From assembly GCA_910584485.1 (NCBI GenBank), contig CAJUAV010000001.1, positions 496,001 through 560,000 of the forward strand: 64,000 nucleotides of DNA, written 5' to 3'. This DNA is from an uncultured Alistipes sp. GTDB taxonomy: Bacteria > Bacteroidota > Bacteroidia > Bacteroidales > Rikenellaceae. Both the position numbers and the translations under genes were made by a program. The notes below the pieces were generated by a model. That model saw only the letters and a list, made by a program, of their open reading frames with translations, searched no databases and was not told where the DNA came from. How positions within the stretch are numbered: the stretch's first letter is position 1; the number at the start of each line of letters is the position of its first letter. This document shows positions 8,929 to 18,045 of the stretch, in pieces.

Positions 8929-8967
8929 AAAAAGGCCGATCGTCCGTCAGCGGACGATCGGCCTTTT
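8929..8967. terminator. Bidirectional intrinsic terminator
   Basis: A 17-18-bp stem (AAAAGGCCGATCGTCCG and its complement) around a TCAG loop, with A-run upstream and T-run downstream. It lies between the convergent CoA-transferase gene and the thioredoxin-like lipoprotein gene and can stop both transcripts. Confidence 0.9.
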
Positions 8968-8987
8968 CGCATCGCGCGGGGCCGCAC

Positions 8988-10454
8988 CTATTTCGCCGGC
9001 GTCAGCCGCCCCGACCGCATACCGTCGACGAGTCGTTTGAGCTCGGGCAGCCCGTCGTCGGTGGGTCGTGGCGCGTAGCTGCTGACGATCCCGTGGCTGG
9101 CATCGAGCAGCAGATAGCGCGGAATCGACTTGATCTTGAGCAGCTCCGTAAGCGGCGAATGCCACTCGCCCAGGCAGAGGTACGAATCGCCTTCGACCCC
9201 GTGGCGGGCACTCGCCCGCTGCCAGTCTTCGAACTTCTCGTCGATCGACAGGTAGATGCAGACGATCCCCTGCTCCTTCATCCACGCCTTGGCGCGCTCC
9301 GACCGCTGCATGTCCAGGATGCAGCCCGTGCACCAGCTCGCCCAGAAATCGACGTAGAGCGGTCGTCCCTCGTAGCGCGCCAGCAGCCCGCCGAGAGTCA
9401 GCTCCTCGCCCTCGGGGGTTTGCAGACGGGTTCCGTTCAGCACCGAATCGGGCAACACGACCGAACGGTCGGCATAGAAGGCCTTCGCGCGGGCGATGTA
9501 GGCCAGCATCGACGTATCGCGGATCGTTCGCTCGGCCCGCTCGATGGTCGCCGTCAGCGCCTCTTCATACACCGACAGCTGCCGTTCGGCATACCAGCCG
9601 ATCTGCAACGCCGTCAGGTAGTCGCGCAGGCGGCGCGGCGCCCGACGAATGCCCCGCTCGATCGCCTCGTAGCAGAACTCGGGCTCCGCCGAGACGTTGC
9701 GCAGGTACTTGTTGAGCAGCGCGGCGGCATAGGGAGACGTCCCGTACCCCGCTTCGGGCAGCGGCTGTTCGGCCAGCGTGTCGGCGAGGGCTTCCCATTC
9801 GGGGTGCTTCTGAAGCAGCGACGAAAGGCGGTTGTAGCGCTCCAGCTCGCAGAGCGCCCGCTGCTGGCGGATGCAGTGCTCCGAAAGGGGCATCGCCCGA
9901 CTGCAACTGTCCAAAAAGGCCTGTTTGCGGGCGCAGAAGGCATCCAGTGCGCGGCGGTAGGCCTCGATGTCGTCGTTTTCGAACTTCGGTTGCATCTTCG
10001 GAGGAAACGCCGTCTGGAGCAGGGCGACATAGGCGTTATCCGCATATGCGCTGCCGACCAGCTCCGCCTTGACCGCCTTCAGCACGGTAATGCGCGGATC
10101 GGTCACCGTCCGCACCTCCAGCGAATCGCCGGGCATCACCGTGAAATAGTTGCCCAGGACGAGTTTTGCCGTCGAATCGCGCACGGGCATCACCGAGACC
10201 TGCACGGGGCGGTCGATTTCGAAAACGACCCTGCAATATCCGTCGTGCACGTCGGCCGCGGCGGGCGGCGAGCTCCGATGAAACTCCGCATAGGGAAAAC
10301 GCGGATCGTAACCGAAATTGCAGCTCATCGGCAGCTGCCACGTCGTATCGACGGCGGCATAGAGGCAGGTGCGGCGCAGCGGCGCCTTGCGCGGCGTGCA
10401 GCCGACACCCGACAGAAGCAGCGCCGCTGCCGAAAGAAGGAAAAGGTGTTTCAT
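8988..10454 (-). CDS. TlpA-like thioredoxin-domain lipoprotein
   Basis: 488 residues. MKHLFLLSAAALLLSGVGC is a lipoprotein signal with lipobox SGVGC. A large N-terminal region (about 25-330) without recognised motifs is helix-rich after about residue 140. The C-terminal thioredoxin fold contains VDFWASWCTGC (CxxC near 372-375), then a KSIPRYLLL segment with the expected cis-proline. Related Bacteroidetes proteins are envelope-anchored thiol-disulfide oxidoreductases of the TlpA/ResA type. Start: a longer frame begins at 10514, but the start at 10454 gives the perfect lipoprotein signal and lies 20 bases after the promoter -7 box. Confidence 0.85.
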   Translation of the reverse strand: MKHLFLLSAAALLLSGVGCTPRKAPLRRTCLYAAVDTTWQLPMSCNFGYDPRFPYAEFHRSSPPAAADVHDGYCRVVFEIDRPVQVSVMPVRDSTAKLVLGNYFTVMPGDSLEVRTVTDPRITVLKAVKAELVGSAYADNAYVALLQTAFPPKMQPKFENDDIEAYRRALDAFCARKQAFLDSCSRAMPLSEHCIRQQRALCELERYNRLSSLLQKHPEWEALADTLAEQPLPEAGYGTSPYAAALLNKYLRNVSAEPEFCYEAIERGIRRAPRRLRDYLTALQIGWYAERQLSVYEEALTATIERAERTIRDTSMLAYIARAKAFYADRSVVLPDSVLNGTRLQTPEGEELTLGGLLARYEGRPLYVDFWASWCTGCILDMQRSERAKAWMKEQGIVCIYLSIDEKFEDWQRASARHGVEGDSYLCLGEWHSPLTELLKIKSIPRYLLLDASHGIVSSYAPRPTDDGLPELKRLVDGMRSGRLTPAK

Positions 10455-10473
10455 ACGGTAAAAAATTAGTACG

Positions 10474-10506
10474 ACAAATATAGTAAACAAAATCCGCCCG
10501 ACCAAA
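10474..10506 (-). promoter_or_regulatory. Promoter of the TlpA-like lipoprotein gene
   Basis: On the minus strand TATATTTG (10481-10474) has TTTGG (10506-10502) about 20 bases upstream. The -7 box ends 19 bases before the chosen ATG. Confidence 0.75.
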
Positions 10507-10597
10507 CTTTTCATCTATAAAATTAGAAAATCCGGTGCGTCGGAGCCGTCGAAGGGCTGTTTTCGGCGATTCGTTTTCATTTTAGCACGAAAGTCGC

Positions 10598-10605
10598 TAT
10601 CTTTG
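10598..10605 (+). promoter_or_regulatory. Promoter -7 box TATCTTTG placed for a leaderless transcript
   Basis: The box ends at 10605 and the ATG of the next gene is at 10612, so the predicted transcription start falls on or next to the start codon. The ispF promoter has the same spacing. Confidence 0.6.
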
Positions 10606-10611
10606 TTCCGC

Positions 10612-10986
10612 ATGAAAATCCTGTTGCGCATAGCGGCCGCCGCGGCCCTGTTGTTCGTGCTGCTGCACGGTGCGAACGGCGACTCCGCCGAGGCGGCTGT
10701 CCGTCGCGAAACCTCCGTCGTACGGAGCACCGCGGCGGAGACGCTGCGCACGATCGCCGCCTGCAACACGGACCTGCACCTGCCCGTTACCGAGGGGGTT
10801 GCGACCGCGCGGTCGATGCGCATCGACGGGCGATGGTCGCCCCGCCCGCTCGGAGCGGGAACGGCGGCGGCACCCCTCGCCCAACGACCCACGCTTCATT
10901 TTACGGGAGGGCTGTACAGCCTGCGGGCCGTCACGGCGCGCCGTTCGGATCATACGCCGAAGCGCCTGTGCCGGTGGATCATCTGA
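10612..10986 (+). CDS. Small secreted protein of unknown function
   Basis: 124 residues. Residues 1-23 (MKILLRIAAAAALLFVLLHG...) form a signal peptide or a single membrane anchor. The rest is Arg/Ala-rich with no motif I recognise, ending in TPKRLCRWII. Support for a real gene: a TATCTTTG promoter immediately upstream, a good signal sequence starting exactly at the ATG, and position in a short stretch followed by another small membrane protein on the same strand. Against: high Arg content typical of spurious frames in this genome. The ATG at 10612 is preferred over the TTG at 10603, which lies inside the promoter box. Confidence 0.5.
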   Translation: MKILLRIAAAAALLFVLLHGANGDSAEAAVRRETSVVRSTAAETLRTIAACNTDLHLPVTEGVATARSMRIDGRWSPRPLGAGTAAAPLAQRPTLHFTGGLYSLRAVTARRSDHTPKRLCRWII

Positions 10987-11058
10987 CACGAACGCCTTTC
11001 GCGGTCCCCTCGGGTCCGCAGCGATCGAAACGTGTCATTTCATCCATCCGTAAAAACA

Positions 11059-11577
11059 ATGAACAGAAAAACCATTTGCGAGGCGATGTACGCCTCGTCG
11101 AACGGTGCCGTCGTGCGCCGCTCGAAACCCGTAACGATGCCGCTGGTGCTCCTCGCATGCGGTGCGGCACCGATCGTTCTGAACCTGCTTTTCGGCGCCG
11201 CGTGGTCGAACGACCTGCGCTCGGCCGCTCTTTTCATCGGCGCCGTGCTCCTGCTCTGGGGGGCCGCCGCGCTGATCGCCCGCCTGCGCGACCGCGAAGG
11301 GCGCCCCTGCTGCGCTCGGACGAACCGCCCGCTGCGCCGCACCGAACGCTACTACCCGCAGTCGCTGCGCGCCGACATCGAACGCGCCATCGCCGAAGGG
11401 GCCGTCGAGCGGCTCCTCGCCCTCCCCGACGGAGGCGGTGCGGCCGTCGGCGTGACGATCTATCGCGCGGCGGACGGCAGCTTCGCCGCGATGCAGGCCG
11501 CCGAATACGTCGACTTCGAGTACCGCCCCCTGACCGAGGTGCGTATCGTCGAAGGCGCCCCCGCGGGCGGACGATAA
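11059..11577 (+). CDS. Small membrane protein of unknown function
   Basis: 172 residues. After a short basic N-terminus (MNRKTICEAMYASSNGAVVRR) there are two hydrophobic helices (about residues 27-48 and 54-76) separated by a short loop. A soluble C-terminal domain of about 95 residues follows, with the YYPQSLRADIERAIAEG and AVGVTIYRAADGSFAAMQ segments and a terminal FEYRPLTEVRIVE strand. This resembles many small two-helix proteins of Bacteroidales with no assigned role. The ATG at 11059 is preferred over 11032, because the upstream residues are not conserved in character. It precedes the K+/H+ antiporter gene by 52 bases and may share its transcript. Confidence 0.65.
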   Translation: MNRKTICEAMYASSNGAVVRRSKPVTMPLVLLACGAAPIVLNLLFGAAWSNDLRSAALFIGAVLLLWGAAALIARLRDREGRPCCARTNRPLRRTERYYPQSLRADIERAIAEGAVERLLALPDGGGAAVGVTIYRAADGSFAAMQAAEYVDFEYRPLTEVRIVEGAPAGGR

Positions 11578-11629
11578 ACCCGCCGCCGCACCGAAAGCGG
11601 CGGCAACGAACCGAAAAAAACGCAAGACC

Positions 11630-13126
11630 ATGTTCAACTTAAGCGGAGAACATATCGTACTGGTCGGCGCACTGCTGCTCTTCGTGGCGGTGATGGCCGG
11701 CAAGGTGGCCTATCGCTTCGGGGCCCCCGCCCTGCTGCTCTTCCTCGGCGTGGGCATGTTGTTCGGATGGGATTTCATCACCTTCAACTCCGCCGAGCTG
11801 ACGCAGTTCATCGGCATGGTGGCCCTCTGCATCATCCTCTTCACGGGCGGTATGGACACCAAGTTTCAGGAGATCAAACCGATCATCGGACCCGGGCTCG
11901 TGCTGGCCACCTTCGGCGTGATCCTCACGGCGCTCATCCTGGCGGGCTTCATCCGCTTCGCGGCCCCGTGGCTCGGCTTCGAGCTCTCGTTCCCGATGTC
12001 GCTGCTGCTCGCCGCCACGATGTCGTCGACCGACTCGGCGTCGGTCTTCTCGATCCTCCGCTCGAAAAAACAGGGATTGCGCGAACGGCTGCGGCCGCTG
12101 CTCGAGCTCGAAAGCGGCTCGAACGACCCGATGGCCTACATGCTCACGATGCTCATGATCGGCATTCTCTCGAACAGCGGCGCCCAGACGGGCATCGGCA
12201 CGAACCTCTTCTTCGTCCTCGTGCAGCTCGTTGTGGGCGCCCTGTCGGGTTATCTGATCGGGCGGGCGGCCGTCTGGTCGATCAACCGCATCCACCTCGA
12301 AAACCACTCGCTCTACTCGGTGCTGCTGCTCGCCTTCATCTTCTTCTCGTTCGCCTTCACGGACCTGCTGCGCGGCAACGGCTACCTGGCCGTCTACATC
12401 GCGGGGCTCGTGGTGGGCAACCACCGGCTGACGCAGAAGCGCACCCTGACCGTCTTTTTCGACGGTTTCACTTGGCTCATGCAGATCGTCATGTTCCTCA
12501 TGCTCGGTCTGCTGGTCAATACGCGCGATCTGATCCGTCCCGAGGTGCTGCTGCTGGGCGGCCTGGTCGGCCTCTTCCTGATCGTGCTGGCCCGCCCGCT
12601 CGCCGTGCTGCTCTGCCTCGCCCCCTTCCGCAAATTCTCACGCAAGGCGCGTTTCTACGTCTCGTGGGTGGGGCTGCGCGGCGCCGTGCCGATCCTCTTC
12701 GCCACCTATCCGCTCATGGCGCGCATCGAACACGCCGACCTGCTCTTCAACGTGGTGTTCCTCTCGACGATCCTTTCGCTCGTCATACAGGGCACGACCG
12801 TCAGCGGCATGGCCAACATCCTCGGTCTGGCCTTCGAGGAGCGCGAAGCCTCGTTCGAGGTGAACATGCACGAGGACATCACTTCGGCCCTGACCGAGGT
12901 CGAGGTGAACGAGGCGCTGCTCGCCACAGGGCGCTCGCTGAAGGATATTTCGCTCCCCGAGAACACGCTCGTCATGATGATCTGCCGCGAAGGCGAATAT
13001 TTCGTACCGCAGGGCAAGACCGAGCTGCTGCTGGGCGACAAGCTGCTCGTCATCTCCGACCGCAGCAAGGAGCTCGAATCGACCTACCGCGAAATCGGCA
13101 TCGACGACGTGATGAAACTGCGCTGA
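11630..13126 (+). CDS. Potassium/proton antiporter (CPA1 family, NhaP2/CvrA-like)
   Basis: 498 residues. The first ~390 residues contain about twelve to thirteen hydrophobic helices of a Na+/H+ exchanger-type fold, including the ATMSSTDSASVFSILRS segment with the conserved acidic residue and the ESGSNDPMAYMLT motif (SND) of the ion site. A C-terminal TrkA_C-like regulatory domain (about 400-498) includes VMMICREGEYFVPQGKTELL and GDKLLVISDRSKELES. The protein would exchange cytoplasmic K+ for H+ at the inner membrane. mutY starts 3 bases after the stop, so the genes are probably co-transcribed. Confidence 0.92.
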   Translation: MFNLSGEHIVLVGALLLFVAVMAGKVAYRFGAPALLLFLGVGMLFGWDFITFNSAELTQFIGMVALCIILFTGGMDTKFQEIKPIIGPGLVLATFGVILTALILAGFIRFAAPWLGFELSFPMSLLLAATMSSTDSASVFSILRSKKQGLRERLRPLLELESGSNDPMAYMLTMLMIGILSNSGAQTGIGTNLFFVLVQLVVGALSGYLIGRAAVWSINRIHLENHSLYSVLLLAFIFFSFAFTDLLRGNGYLAVYIAGLVVGNHRLTQKRTLTVFFDGFTWLMQIVMFLMLGLLVNTRDLIRPEVLLLGGLVGLFLIVLARPLAVLLCLAPFRKFSRKARFYVSWVGLRGAVPILFATYPLMARIEHADLLFNVVFLSTILSLVIQGTTVSGMANILGLAFEEREASFEVNMHEDITSALTEVEVNEALLATGRSLKDISLPENTLVMMICREGEYFVPQGKTELLLGDKLLVISDRSKELESTYREIGIDDVMKLR

Positions 13127-13129
13127 TCC

Positions 13130-14278
13130 ATGAACGACCGCACACCGCATTCAGAAGAGGCACCCGCCGCAACATACACCAAAGCAATCCGCACGGCTGC
13201 GCACACCGAAGAACGATCCGCCGCCCCGCTTCGTGCCGACGACCGCATCGCCCCGCGCCTGATCGAGTGGTACCGCCTGCACGGCCGTACGCTGCCGTGG
13301 CGCGAGACGCGCGACCCCTACCGCATCTGGCTCTCGGAGGTGATCCTCCAGCAGACGCGCGTACAGCAGGGGCTCGCCTACTACGAGCGTTTCACCGAAC
13401 GTTTCCCGACGGTCGCCGCACTGGCGGCCGCCACCGAGGACGAGGTGCTGAAGCTCTGGCAGGGGCTCGGCTACTACAGCCGCGCCCGCAACCTGCACGC
13501 CGCGGCACGGCAGGTCGTCGAACGCTTCGGCGGCCGTTTCCCCGAACGCTACGAGGAGGTCCGCAGCCTGAAGGGGGTGGGCGACTATACGGCGGCGGCG
13601 GTCTGCTCGATGGCCTTCGACCGACCGCACGCCGTGGTCGACGGCAACGTCTACCGCGTGCTGGCGCGTCTGTTCGACCTCGAGACGCCGATCGACACCA
13701 CGGTCGGGCGCCGTACCTTCGCCGAGCTGGCGCAAACGCTGCTCGACCCGATGCGGGCGGCCGCCTACAACCAGGCGATCATGGATTTCGGCGCCACCTG
13801 CTGCACCCCGCAGCAGCCCCGCTGCACGGAGTGCCCCTTTGCCGACTGCTGTCTGGCCCTCGCAGCGGGAAGCGTCGCCCGACGCCCCGTCAAGGCGGGA
13901 AAAACCCGCACGCGCGACCGCTATTTCCACTACCTGCACCTGACCGACGGCCGCAGGACGCTGCTGCACCGCCGCGGCCCGCACGACATCTGGCAGGGGC
14001 TCTACGAATTTCCGCTCGTCGAGACGGCCGAGGCGTGCGATTTCGACCGGCTCGCCGCAGAGGAGGCCTTCGGCCGACTGCTCGGCGGGCAGCCCTTCCG
14101 CCTGACCGACACGGTGCGCATGCCGCGCCACCAGCTTTCGCACCAGGCGATCCACGCCCTGTTCCACCGACTGGAGGTCGAGGAGCTGCCCGCGGCCGAA
14201 GGGTGCATCGCGGTCGACGCGGAGGCGCTCGGCGACTATGCCGTCTCACGCCTGACCGATCGCTACCTGAACCGATAA
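13130..14278 (+). CDS. mutY: A/G-specific adenine DNA glycosylase MutY
   Basis: 382 residues. Catalytic Glu in SEVILQQTRV (near 70), HhH motif LKGVGDYTAAAVCS, and catalytic Asp in HAVVDGNVYR (near 170). A [4Fe-4S] cluster with C-x6-C-x2-C-x5-C spacing is visible in CTPQQPRCTECPFADCC (about 224-240). A C-terminal Nudix-like 8-oxoG recognition domain (about 260-382) follows. MutY removes adenine opposite 8-oxoguanine. An extra N-terminal segment of about 40 residues precedes the usual LIEWYRLHGRTLPWRETRDPY start; no later in-frame ATG offers an alternative. It starts 3 bases after the antiporter gene, and the HD gene follows after 5. Confidence 0.95.
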   Translation: MNDRTPHSEEAPAATYTKAIRTAAHTEERSAAPLRADDRIAPRLIEWYRLHGRTLPWRETRDPYRIWLSEVILQQTRVQQGLAYYERFTERFPTVAALAAATEDEVLKLWQGLGYYSRARNLHAAARQVVERFGGRFPERYEEVRSLKGVGDYTAAAVCSMAFDRPHAVVDGNVYRVLARLFDLETPIDTTVGRRTFAELAQTLLDPMRAAAYNQAIMDFGATCCTPQQPRCTECPFADCCLALAAGSVARRPVKAGKTRTRDRYFHYLHLTDGRRTLLHRRGPHDIWQGLYEFPLVETAEACDFDRLAAEEAFGRLLGGQPFRLTDTVRMPRHQLSHQAIHALFHRLEVEELPAAEGCIAVDAEALGDYAVSRLTDRYLNR

Positions 14279-14283
14279 GCCCG

Positions 14284-14904
14284 ATGGACACATCCCTGCA
14301 ACGTTACCTCGACGAGGAGATTCTGCCGCGCTACGAGCATTTCGACGCCGCCCACCGCCGCACGCACGCCGAAGCGGTGATCGGCGAAAGCCGTCGACTC
14401 GCCGCCCTGTTCTGCGCCCGCGAAGAGCTGGCCTGCGTCGCCGCAGCCTACCACGATCTGGGGCTGGAGGCGGGACGCAAACGGCACCACCTGCGCTCGG
14501 GCGAGCTGCTGCGGGCGGACCGTCGGCTGCGCGACTGGTTTACGGAGGAGGAGATCGAAACGATGGCGGCCGCGGCGGAGGATCATCGCGCCTCGGCCGA
14601 ACGGGCGCCCCGCACGCTCTACGGACGCATCGTCGCCGAAGCGGACCGCACGATCGATCCCGAAACGATTCTGCGGCGCACCGTGCAGTACGGAGCGGCG
14701 CACATGCCCGAACTCGATCGCGCGGGGCAATATGCGCGTTTCACGGAGCATCTGCGACGCAAATACGGCGAAGGCGGCTACCTGCGACTGTGGCTGCCCG
14801 ACCCCGCAAAGCAGCGGCGGCTGGAGGAGCTGCGGACGATGATGCGGGACGAGGAGCTCTTGCGGCGGCGGTTCGATGCGCTCTACGAGGCGGAACGGCC
14901 GTAA
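14284..14904 (+). CDS. HD-domain phosphohydrolase family protein
   Basis: 206 residues. The pattern H at HRRTHAEAV (about 23-27), the HD pair in AAAYHDLGLEAG (near 57-58), later EDHRAS (near 98) and EADRT (near 121) match the metal-binding HD superfamily. Members of this small soluble subgroup hydrolyse phosphate esters of nucleotides or are uncharacterised; the substrate is unknown. The start at 14284 lies 5 bases after mutY, suggesting an antiporter-mutY-HD transcript. The last 60 residues are charged and helical. The long frame reading into it from upstream is an artefact of the GC-rich mutY gene. Confidence 0.8.
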   Translation: MDTSLQRYLDEEILPRYEHFDAAHRRTHAEAVIGESRRLAALFCAREELACVAAAYHDLGLEAGRKRHHLRSGELLRADRRLRDWFTEEEIETMAAAAEDHRASAERAPRTLYGRIVAEADRTIDPETILRRTVQYGAAHMPELDRAGQYARFTEHLRRKYGEGGYLRLWLPDPAKQRRLEELRTMMRDEELLRRRFDALYEAERP

Positions 14905-14917
14905 GTAAGGATTCGCA

Positions 14918-15100
14918 GCCGCGGCACGACGCAAGAATACGGCGGGCGCGGAGCGACGCAGAGATTCACGGAAGACGACGCAAGAATTCGGTGAAGCGGC
15001 ACGACGCAGGGATACGCGGACGCGAGACGACACAAAGATTCGGGGACGCAGCACGACACAGGGATACGCGGACGCGAGACGGCACAAAGATTCGGCGTGC
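14918..15100. repeat. Degenerate 26/52-bp tandem repeats
   Basis: The unit CACGACGCAGGGATACGCGG at 15001 recurs with one change at 15053, a 52-base period. Weaker half-units of about 26 bases (ACGACGCAAGAATTCGG and similar) extend back to about 14918. They fill most of the 275-base convergent gap between the HD gene and the ABC exporter. This family differs from the REP-like hairpins elsewhere in the window. Confidence 0.7.
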
Positions 15101-15179
15101 GGCGCGGCATCCGCAGCAACACACGTTCAGAGCGGATACCGCGTACGGTACCCGCCCTTGCCGTACATAGGGAGTTCGA

Positions 15180-17009
15180 TCAGGCGAAAGACTGCATTTC
15201 GATCAGATGGGCGTAAATGCCGCCGCGGGCCAGCAGCTCGTCGTGCGTGCCCTGCTCGGCGATGCGGCCTTCGGCGACGACGACGATCTTGTCGGCCCCC
15301 TGGATCGTCGAGAGACGATGGGCGATGACGATCGAGGTGCGCCCCACGAGCAGCTTGTTCAAGGCCTCCTGCACGAGCTTTTCGCTCTCCGTGTCGAGGG
15401 CCGAGGTGGCCTCGTCGAGGATCAGGATCTCGGGATTCTTCAGCACCGCGCGGGCGATCGAGAGGCGCTGGCGCTGACCGCCCGAGAGTTTGGCGCCGCG
15501 ATCGCCGATGTTCGTGTCATACCCTTCGGGGGTCTCGCGGATGAAATCGTCGGCATTGGCAATGCGCGCCGCGGCGACGAGCTCCTCCTTCGAGGCATCG
15601 GGCTTGCCCATGCGCAGGTTCGCGGCGATCGTGTCGTTGAACAGGACGGTCTCCTGCGCCACGATGCTCATGTGGGCGCGCAGCGAATCCTGCGTGTAGT
15701 CGGTCAGGGGCACTCCGTCGATGCGGATCTCGCCCGACGAGGGATCGTAAAAGCGGGGAATGAGCTCCGACAGGGTCGACTTGCCGCCCCCCGACGGACC
15801 GACGAGGGCCACCGTCTCGCCGCGCCGCACCTCGAACGAAACGCCGTCGATCACCTCGCGGCGCCCGTCGTAGGCGAAATGCACGTCGCAGAACTCGATC
15901 TTTTCGCGCAACCCCTCGAAAGGACGGGCATCGGGCTTGTCGACGATCTCGGGGCGCGAGTCGAGCAGCGCGAAGATGCGCTCGCCCGCCGCGATGCCCT
16001 GGTTGATGTTGGCGAACTGGTCGACGAAGGCGCGCACGGGGCGGGTGATCTGCGAGAAGATCGCCACGAAGGCGATGAAGCTGCCCGGGTCGAGCGAGCC
16101 GCGCGAGACAAGCACCCCGCCGAAGACGAGGATCACGCCGACAGCCGAAATACCCAGAAATTCGCTCATCGGCGAGGCGAGCTGCTGACGCCGCGCCATC
16201 GAGAGGGTCAACCGCGCTACATCGGCGTCGATGCGGAAAAAGTTCTCCTTGACGAACTCGGTGGCGTTATAACTCTTGATGACCTTCACGCCCGACAACG
16301 ATTCGTCGAGGGTCGAAACCATCTCGCCCAGCCGCTGCTGGTTCGTGCGCGCGGGGTGGCGCAGCCGCTTTACGATGCTGCCGATCAGCAGCGCCACGAG
16401 CGGCAGGAAGAGCACCGAGAAGACCGAGAGTTCCCACGAAAGGGCCACCATCATCACGATGTAGCCGACGATCAGGAACGGTTCGCGGAAGGCCACCTGC
16501 AACGTATTGGTGATGCAGAACTGCACGACGTTCACGTCGGCCGTGATGCGCGAAATGATGTCGCCCTTGCGCTGTTCGCTGAAATAACCCACGTTCATCT
16601 CCATCACGCGTGCGAACATCTCGTCGCGCATGCGTTGCAGCGTACGGGCCCGCATCGACTCGACGGTCCAGGCTCCGAGGTAGCGGAACAGGTTGCTCAA
16701 GAGGCTGATGACGATCGTGATGCAGGCCAGCAGCACCAGCACGCGCTGGCGGTCGTAGGTCTCGAAGAGCTGCGAATAGAGGTAGTTGAAGAGGGTCTCC
16801 AGATAGGCCTTGTCGAGCTTCAGGGGAGGCAGCGACACGACCCTCTCGAACGTGTACGAGGGGTCGAACATCGTGTTCATGATCGGGACGATCAGCAGGA
16901 ACGTCAACGAGTTGAACAGCGCGTAGAACAGCGAATAGAAGAAATACGGGACGGCGTATTTTTCGATCGGGCGGGCGAAGCCCAGCAGCCGAAGATAGGT
17001 CTTGAACAT
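15180..17009 (-). CDS. ABC exporter, fused permease-ATPase (MsbA/lipid flippase-like)
   Basis: 609 residues. An N-terminal six-helix exporter domain (about 1-340) is followed by a nucleotide-binding domain with Walker A GPSGGGKST (near 402), signature LSGGQRQRLSIAR (near 510), Walker B ILILDEATSALD (near 533) and the switch histidine in IVIAHRLSTI. Half-transporters of this kind dimerise and flip lipids or export hydrophobic compounds; the Bacteroidales version is usually annotated as a lipid A exporter-like protein, but the substrate is unproven. The start at 17009 (MFKTYLRLLGFARP) is preferred to 17072 because it follows the promoter. Confidence 0.92.
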   Translation of the reverse strand: MFKTYLRLLGFARPIEKYAVPYFFYSLFYALFNSLTFLLIVPIMNTMFDPSYTFERVVSLPPLKLDKAYLETLFNYLYSQLFETYDRQRVLVLLACITIVISLLSNLFRYLGAWTVESMRARTLQRMRDEMFARVMEMNVGYFSEQRKGDIISRITADVNVVQFCITNTLQVAFREPFLIVGYIVMMVALSWELSVFSVLFLPLVALLIGSIVKRLRHPARTNQQRLGEMVSTLDESLSGVKVIKSYNATEFVKENFFRIDADVARLTLSMARRQQLASPMSEFLGISAVGVILVFGGVLVSRGSLDPGSFIAFVAIFSQITRPVRAFVDQFANINQGIAAGERIFALLDSRPEIVDKPDARPFEGLREKIEFCDVHFAYDGRREVIDGVSFEVRRGETVALVGPSGGGKSTLSELIPRFYDPSSGEIRIDGVPLTDYTQDSLRAHMSIVAQETVLFNDTIAANLRMGKPDASKEELVAAARIANADDFIRETPEGYDTNIGDRGAKLSGGQRQRLSIARAVLKNPEILILDEATSALDTESEKLVQEALNKLLVGRTSIVIAHRLSTIQGADKIVVVAEGRIAEQGTHDELLARGGIYAHLIEMQSFA

Positions 17010-17033
17010 GAGAGGTCGCGGATGTTGGCAGCA

Positions 17034-17065
17034 CAAATATAAGCAATTCGGACGAATCGGCCAAA
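17034..17065 (-). promoter_or_regulatory. Promoter of the ABC exporter gene
   Basis: Minus-strand TATATTTG (17041-17034) and TTTGG (17065-17061) are separated by about 20 bases. The -7 box ends 24 bases before the ATG. Confidence 0.78.
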
Positions 17066-17099
17066 TCCGCACCCGCCGGGGCGGGTGCCGTTACGGCCG

Positions 17100-17552
17100 T
17101 CACTCGGGCTGATAGCCGCTGTCCGCAGGAAGGTTCGGAAGCGAAGCCGCCGCCACGGCCAATTGGTCGCAGCGGTTGTTCTCGACCGTCTCGGCATGGC
17201 CCTTGACCCAGACGAAACGGACGCGGTGGCGCCGATAGACACGCAGAAAGCGCATCCAAAGGTCGGGGTTCTTCTTCCCGACGAAGCCCTTCTTCTCCCA
17301 GCCGAAGACCCACCGTTTCTCGACGGCGTCGACGACGTATTTCGAATCGGAATAGAGCGTGACCTCCGAGCCCTCGAACTTGAGCGTTTCGAGCGCCACG
17401 CAGACAGCCATGAGCTCCATGCGGTTGTTGGTCGTCTCGCGAAAACCCGCCGAGAGCTCCTTGCGGTGCGGGCCGGCCAGCAGCACGCAGCCGAAGCCTC
17501 CCGGGCCCGGGTTGCCGCGCGACGAGCCGTCGGTATAAATCGTAATATGCAA
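17100..17552 (-). CDS. rnhA: Ribonuclease HI
   Basis: 150 residues. All catalytic carboxylates are visible: Asp in YTDGSSRGNPGPGG (residue 8), Glu in TNNRMELMAV, Asp in LYSDSKYVVDAV, and the C-terminal Asp in NNRCDQLA, with the active-site His in WVKGHAE. RNase HI cleaves the RNA strand of RNA-DNA hybrids. The protein has no N-terminal hybrid-binding domain. It is transcribed towards the ABC exporter; that gene has its own promoter, so co-transcription is uncertain. Upstream is a 493-base repeat-rich gap before the end of valS. Confidence 0.95.
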   Translation of the reverse strand: MHITIYTDGSSRGNPGPGGFGCVLLAGPHRKELSAGFRETTNNRMELMAVCVALETLKFEGSEVTLYSDSKYVVDAVEKRWVFGWEKKGFVGKKNPDLWMRFLRVYRRHRVRFVWVKGHAETVENNRCDQLAVAAASLPNLPADSGYQPE

Positions 17553-17584
17553 ATCGATAACGGTTTAAATATAAAAAAACGGAT

Positions 17585-18045
17585 CGGGCGAATCACGTCT
17601 GCATTCGGCAGTCCGCAGCCTCGCCGTGCGATCGCTCCTCGGACCGCAGCCTGCGGAGGATTCGCACGAGCGGTCGCGAGCTGCGGGCCTTCGCGGGGCG
17701 AAGCTGCGGCCCGCCGCACTGCGTGCGAATTTTCGCTACAACCCTCCGCCAGGGGGCGGCTGCGGGCTGCCGATCCTTTTAGGATCGAAACGTTCGGTTC
17801 GGGCCACAGCTTGCGAGGGGACGCGACATGCGGGCCTTCGCAGGGCGAAGCTGCGGCCCGCCGCACTGCGTGCGAATTTCCTACAGCCCTTCGCCAGAGG
17901 ATAGTTGCGGCCCACCAATCCTTGCGGAATCGAATCGTTCGATTCTGCCCGCAGCCGAGCGGAGGCGGCATCGAGCTCTTCAGCGAGTTGCAACCCTCCG
18001 CCAGGGGGCGGCTGCGGGCTGCCGATCCCTGCGGGATCGCATCAA
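17585..18045. repeat. REP-like repeat cluster
   Basis: This gap between valS and rnhA contains hairpins at 17715-17727 and 17862-17874 (arms CGCAC / GTGCG, loop TGC), 17771-17787 (CGATCCT / AGGATCG, loop TTT) and 18023-18039 (CGATCCC / GGGATCG, loop TGC). An imperfect copy lies at 17916-17932. The 7-bp members at 17771 and 18023 follow the same flank GGCGGCTGCGGGCTGC; the CGCAC members follow a shorter CTGCGGCCCGC flank. No protein-coding signal was seen; the open frames here come from the repeats. Confidence 0.8.
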
